DNA from: Minisyncoccota bacterium
GTDB lineage: Bacteria > Patescibacteriota > Minisyncoccia > JAHIHE01 > JAGLIN01
Length of the DNA: 16,471 nt
Assembly: GCA_023270095.1 (NCBI GenBank)
Contig: JAGLSJ010000007.1
Coordinates: 1 to 16,471, forward strand
Reading direction: 5' to 3'
The position numbers and the translations under genes are program-made. Under the pieces are notes generated by a model that did not search any database, was not told the DNA's origin, and saw only the letters and a program-made list of their open reading frames with translations. This document shows positions 13,146 to 16,471 of the stretch, in pieces (positions within the stretch are counted from its first letter, which is position 1; every line of letters begins with the position of its first letter).

Positions 13146-15926
13146 TTAAACATTCTCCATCTCCTCCCAATTATTCCCCACTTTCACATCAACCACAATT
13201 GGCACTGGAAAATCAATTTTTTTTCCATCAAGTTCAAGATGACTATTCTCCATAATCTCACGAATATGTCTTGTTGCTTCAGAAATATTTTTTTCTTTGA
13301 TAGAAAAAATCAATTCATCGTGAACTTGGAGAAGTGGCTTTACTGCATTATTGTTTTTCAAATTATATTCATCAATCCAACTGTCAATTTTAAGCATCGC
13401 GATTTTCATAATATCAGCGGCTGCTCCTTGAATCGGCATATTAATCGCCATTCTCTCTGCCGAACTGCGAATCAATCCGTTAGAGGAATTAATTTCAGGA
13501 AGATATCTTCTACGACCCCAAATTGTTTCTGCATAACCAGTTTTTCGAGCATCATCTTTTGATTTTTCAATATATTTCTCAACTCCTGAAAATTTTTCCA
13601 TATAATTTTCAATAAACTTTTTCGCTTGGTCATTTTCAATCCCAGCAGATCTTGCAAATCCAAAAGTGCTCATTCCGTAAATAATGCCAAAGTTCAAAGC
13701 TTTTGCTGATCTTCTCATTTCGGCAGTTACTTCTTCAAGCGAAATTTGATTAACTTCCGCGGCAGTAGCACTATGAATGTCTAGACCTTTATTAAAAATT
13801 TCTTTCATTTTTTTATCATCAGCGACCATAGCCACGACGCGTAATTCAATCTGAGAATAATCTGCGGAAACAAGTTTTCGACCTTGCTCTGACACAAAAG
13901 CTTTTCTGATTTTTCTTCCAACTTCCGTTCGAATTGGAATATTTTGCAAATTTGGATCAGAAGACGAAAGTCTTCCTGTTGCTGTAATTGTTTGATTAAA
14001 AGTTGTATGGAGTCTATTTGTTTTTTGATTCACTAATCTTGGCAAAGCATCAACATAGGTATTTTTCAATTTTACTAATTCCTTATATTCTGAGATAAAA
14101 CTGATGATGATATGTTCCTCTTTCAACTTTTCCATTTCTGGCGCAGCAATTGAATAGCCTGTTTTCGTTTTCTTGATTCCTTCCGTCGGCAATTTCATTT
14201 TTTCAAATAAAACATGCGATAATTGTTGAGATGAATTAATATTAAAAACCTCATCGCCAGCAAGAGAGTGTATTTTTTTCTCAAGTTTGACAATTTTTTT
14301 TGAAATTTCATCAGACAAAATCTTTAATAATTTCACATCTAAGCTAATTCCATTCATTTCCATTTTGACGAGTGCTTTTGTAATTGGCATTTCAATTTTA
14401 TAATATAAATCTTCCATATCCTCGTCTTTTAGCTTTTTTTTCATAATTTCATAAAGATCAAAAAAATGGCTAAGTTTTGCAATTATACTCGCATTTTTGA
14501 TTTTATCTTGAATATTTTCTTTGTCCTCAATTTCTTCATTATCTTTGTGACCCAAATAGTCAAATATTATTTTATTTTTGCTATAATCTCTTTTCCCAGG
14601 ATCAAGAAGATATGCAGCAATCATTATATCAAATTCCAACCCTTTTATGTCGATATTGTGATTTGCAAGATTTTCAATATCTCGTTTGAAGAAATATCCA
14701 ATTTTTTTGTAATTTTCATCTTCTAAGATTGGTTTTAATTTATCAATTGATAAATTTTCAGCTAAAGCGGAAGTGTTAAATAGATTAGGTTTGTTATCCT
14801 TGAGAATAAGCGGGATAAAATATATCGGACTTTTTTCCCAAAGGAAAACAATACCAGTTAAATCTCTTTGAGAAATATCTTCATTGTCGCTCCTTGTTTG
14901 AAAAACAAATTTTTTTTGCTTTTTCAAATCAAGCAAAAAATTATCGATTTTTTTATCAGTATCTAGAATAATATATTTTACATATTTTTTCACTGCTTGA
15001 TTTTCTGATTCTATTTTCTGATTTTGATTATTTCCATTTGCTTCTTCAACTCTATCTATCAAACTGTAAAATTCTAATTCCCTGAAAAGATTGTTTAATT
15101 CTTCTTTATTATAGTCTCCCCACACACACTGCTTTAAATCAAATTTTATATCCATCTCACAATCAATCGTTGCCAATTTTTTGCTCATTAAAGCCTTTTC
15201 TTTTTCCGCAATTAATTTTTCTTTAATTTTTGGCTTAACCAAGTCTTCAACTTTATCTTTCTCGATTGCTTGATAAAGCTTTTCAATTGAGCCAAAATTT
15301 TTCAAAAGCTCTGTCGCTCCTTTTTCTCCAATGCCCTTAACTCCAGGAATATTATCCGATGGATCACCTCGCAAACCCTTATAGTCTATAACTTGACTCG
15401 GAGAAAAACCATATCTTTCAAACACTCCATTTTCATCATAAATTATTGTATCTTTTATTCCTTTGCGCAAAGTAAAAACTTTTGTGTTCTTATCAACAAG
15501 TTGCAAAGTATCAAGATCTCCTGTCACAATAATCGTTTCGAATTTTCCATTTTTTCCAACTTGCCTTGCAAGCGAACCAATCACATCATCTGCTTCAAAA
15601 CCTTTTTTTTCGATAATCGGAATATTAAGAGTTTTCACAACCTCTTTGATTTTTGGAATTTGATCATAGAATTCTTGATCAGGTTTTTTTCTACCCGCTT
15701 TATATTCAGTATAAATCTCATCTCGAAAAGTCCCACCTTCCACATCAAAAGTACAAATAATGCAATCAGGTTCAAGCTCTTTGATAACTCCCAAAAGAAC
15801 AGAAGTAAATCCATAAACCGCATTTACAAGTTCTCCTTTTTTTGTTGTCAGAGGTGGAATCGCATGATATGCTCGATGCATCAACGCGTTCCCATCTATC
15901 AAAATTAATCGTTTTTTATTTGTCAT
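13146..15926 (-). CDS. polA: DNA polymerase I
   Basis: The 926-residue enzyme fills repair gaps and removes RNA primers. The N-terminal 5'-3' exonuclease (1-290) keeps D11, D61, E111, D113 and D114 (GFEADDVIG), D137 and D139 (TGDLDT), and D188 and D191, followed by the helix-hairpin-helix NIPGVKGIGEKGA. The middle domain (about 315-510) has the 3'-5' exonuclease fold but reads FQTR (343-345) where active proofreaders have DxE. The second motif keeps only its Asp (KRD), and the third lacks the Tyr and Asp. Proofreading is therefore inferred to be lost, as in Taq polymerase. The polymerase domain is complete: TATGRLSSSDPNLQNIP, motif A DYSQIELR (D689), motif B RRSAKALNFGIIYG (K742, F746) and motif C VHDEL (H869, D870, E871). 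The ATG at 15926 has no SD, and no clear terminator follows. Confidence 0.98.
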   Translation of the reverse strand: MTNKKRLILIDGNALMHRAYHAIPPLTTKKGELVNAVYGFTSVLLGVIKELEPDCIICTFDVEGGTFRDEIYTEYKAGRKKPDQEFYDQIPKIKEVVKTLNIPIIEKKGFEADDVIGSLARQVGKNGKFETIIVTGDLDTLQLVDKNTKVFTLRKGIKDTIIYDENGVFERYGFSPSQVIDYKGLRGDPSDNIPGVKGIGEKGATELLKNFGSIEKLYQAIEKDKVEDLVKPKIKEKLIAEKEKALMSKKLATIDCEMDIKFDLKQCVWGDYNKEELNNLFRELEFYSLIDRVEEANGNNQNQKIESENQAVKKYVKYIILDTDKKIDNFLLDLKKQKKFVFQTRSDNEDISQRDLTGIVFLWEKSPIYFIPLILKDNKPNLFNTSALAENLSIDKLKPILEDENYKKIGYFFKRDIENLANHNIDIKGLEFDIMIAAYLLDPGKRDYSKNKIIFDYLGHKDNEEIEDKENIQDKIKNASIIAKLSHFFDLYEIMKKKLKDEDMEDLYYKIEMPITKALVKMEMNGISLDVKLLKILSDEISKKIVKLEKKIHSLAGDEVFNINSSQQLSHVLFEKMKLPTEGIKKTKTGYSIAAPEMEKLKEEHIIISFISEYKELVKLKNTYVDALPRLVNQKTNRLHTTFNQTITATGRLSSSDPNLQNIPIRTEVGRKIRKAFVSEQGRKLVSADYSQIELRVVAMVADDKKMKEIFNKGLDIHSATAAEVNQISLEEVTAEMRRSAKALNFGIIYGMSTFGFARSAGIENDQAKKFIENYMEKFSGVEKYIEKSKDDARKTGYAETIWGRRRYLPEINSSNGLIRSSAERMAINMPIQGAAADIMKIAMLKIDSWIDEYNLKNNNAVKPLLQVHDELIFSIKEKNISEATRHIREIMENSHLELDGKKIDFPVPIVVDVKVGNNWEEMENV

Positions 15927-16093
15927 ATATAAAATTTAAGCTTAAATCTTAAAGCGTAATTTATCATTTGAAGTGTTAAACGTAGCGATAACAGAGTTTA
16001 ATTAAAGCATCTCATTATACTCATATTCGATAAAACTCCATTTCATTTCGTTCTATACTCCAATTTAATAATTATAATCGCTTTTATTATCTT

Positions 16094-16121
16094 ATTATAA
16101 CTTTTTTCTGATTTTAGGCAA
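16094..16121 (-). promoter_or_regulatory. Probable polA promoter
   Basis: On the minus strand TTGCCT (16121-16116) and TATAAT (16099-16094) are separated by 16 nt. The -35 box overlaps the end of the U-tract of the preceding terminator, so polA begins as a new transcription unit. The leader would be about 160 nt; two further ATTATA (minus-strand TATAAT) sequences at 16071-16076 and 16014-16019 lack good -35 boxes. Confidence 0.55.
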
Positions 16122-16153
16122 AAAAAGAAACGAGAAGCTACTTGTTCTCGTTT
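16120..16153 (-). terminator. Intrinsic terminator of the 85-residue protein gene
   Basis: AAACGAGAA and TTCTCGTTT (16128-16136 and 16145-16153) form a perfect 9-bp stem with an 8-nt loop. On the minus strand it is followed by CTTTTTTT (16127-16120). It lies just past the stop codon at 16164 and ends transcription before polA. Confidence 0.85.
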
Positions 16154-16163
16154 AAGTTTGTAT

Positions 16164-16421
16164 TTATTTCTCAAAGTGTTCCAATAGAAATAAAAGGAAT
16201 GCTTTTGATTCTTTTAATCCTGTGGCAATCCGCATCCCTTCGGTTGTCAGAGAAAGTGTGCCAGCATTTTTCAAAAGATAACCTTTATGTGTGAGCCATT
16301 CAATTGTACTTACCTCGATAACTTTGTTTGTTTCTGAAACTTCCTTTTTCTCAGAAAGACATACCATTAATTTTATCGCAAAACACGGGTTTACTTTCGG
16401 TTTACTGTTATCTTCACTCAT
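16164..16421 (-). CDS. Small hypothetical protein, possibly winged-helix-like
   Basis: I do not recognise a named family with confidence. The 85-residue product is soluble, with two Cys (13, 21). The stretch VIEVSTIEWLTHKGYLLKNAGTLSLTTEGMRIATGL has the 'helix, then K/N-G-x-L-x-LT-x-x-G' pattern of the wing and last helix of small winged-helix proteins, so a DNA-binding role is possible. The length is too short for a full MarR or PadR regulator. The start is supported by AAGGTGA at 16432-16426, four bases upstream of the ATG, closer than usual. Its own terminator follows, and a palindrome (16446-16457) lies upstream, where an autoregulator would bind. Confidence 0.7.
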   Translation of the reverse strand: MSEDNSKPKVNPCFAIKLMVCLSEKKEVSETNKVIEVSTIEWLTHKGYLLKNAGTLSLTTEGMRIATGLKESKAFLLFLLEHFEK

Positions 16422-16445
16422 TTTCTATCACCTTTTGTTTTTGTT

Positions 16446-16457
16446 GGATAATTATCC
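16446..16457 (-). promoter_or_regulatory. Palindromic operator-like site overlapping a -10 box
   Basis: GGATAATTATCC is a perfect 12-bp palindrome 24 nt upstream of the 85-residue gene. Its minus-strand GATAAT can serve as a -10 box; the matching -35 would fall outside the window. A repressor bound here would block the promoter. Confidence 0.4.
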
Positions 16458-16471
16458 TACCATAAAATAAG

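Noticed and set aside
15393..15908. 171-codon plus-strand frame opposite polA
   Set aside because: It lies entirely antisense to the well-supported 5' nuclease domain of polA and shows low-complexity Phe/Ile/Asn composition.
1..16471. Recoded UGA (glycine) as in Gracilibacteria/SR1, suggested by the lack of TGA stops
   Set aside because: Twelve of thirteen genes end in TAA and one in TAG, but all recognisable proteins, including full-length polA, are complete in the standard code, and AT richness alone explains the TAA preference.
1..16471. CRISPR array
   Set aside because: No regularly spaced identical repeats were seen; the repeated sequences found are scattered, palindromic and degenerate.

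Overview
This AT-rich window (roughly 30% G+C by eye) most likely comes from a Candidate Phyla Radiation / Patescibacteria bacterium, Parcubacteria-like. The main reasons are: (i) a compact type IV secretion-like cluster of the kind seen in these genomes, with a VirB6/TrbL-like protein, PrgI, a separate TraC-like domain protein, VirB4 and a VirB2-like pilin; (ii) start codons of the core genes mostly lacking a Shine-Dalgarno (SD) sequence; (iii) TAA as almost the only stop codon. The genetic code appears standard, because a full-length DNA polymerase I reads through without UGA recoding. The assignment to phylum is an inference from gene content only.

Layout. 3-368 (+): 3' end of rsmA/ksgA. 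369-746: a long intergenic stretch with a near-consensus promoter (432-460) and a chain of hairpins, a candidate structured leader or small RNA. 747-2494 (+): a two-gene unit made of an SPFH/band-7-like membrane protein and a two-TM protein with an extracytoplasmic beta-rich domain, closed by an intrinsic terminator (2505-2535). 2625-2837: a MITE-like inverted-repeat element, followed by an extended -10 promoter. 2970-11979 (+): the T4SS-like cluster, in order VirB6/TrbL-like, a charged hypothetical, PrgI, TraC-like, VirB4 ATPase, a multi-TM hypothetical, and a VirB2-like pilin with a long Cys-rich C-terminal extension. 12134-12685 (-): a single-TM surface protein with its own SD and terminator. 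13146-15926 (-): polA. 16164-16421 (-): a small hypothetical protein with a terminator and a palindromic operator-like site.

How the genes may work together. The T4SS-like genes supply an inner-membrane channel (VirB6-like, PrgI), an energising ATPase (VirB4 plus the TraC-like protein) and a pilus subunit. No coupling ATPase (VirD4), relaxase or outer-membrane-spanning component lies in the window. That fits a pseudo-pilus, attachment or DNA-uptake apparatus better than classical conjugation, but the function is unproven. The most unusual gene is the pilin. Behind a normal two-helix VirB2 core it carries about 280 extracellular residues with 18 cysteines, including a duplicated CxC...CxxxC module with identical spacing.

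Many of the intergenic gaps carry short degenerate elements that share a TGTCATT-like end, suggesting repeated insertion or decay of small non-autonomous repeats. SD usage splits the window: the accessory genes have clear SD sequences, while the T4SS genes and polA do not.
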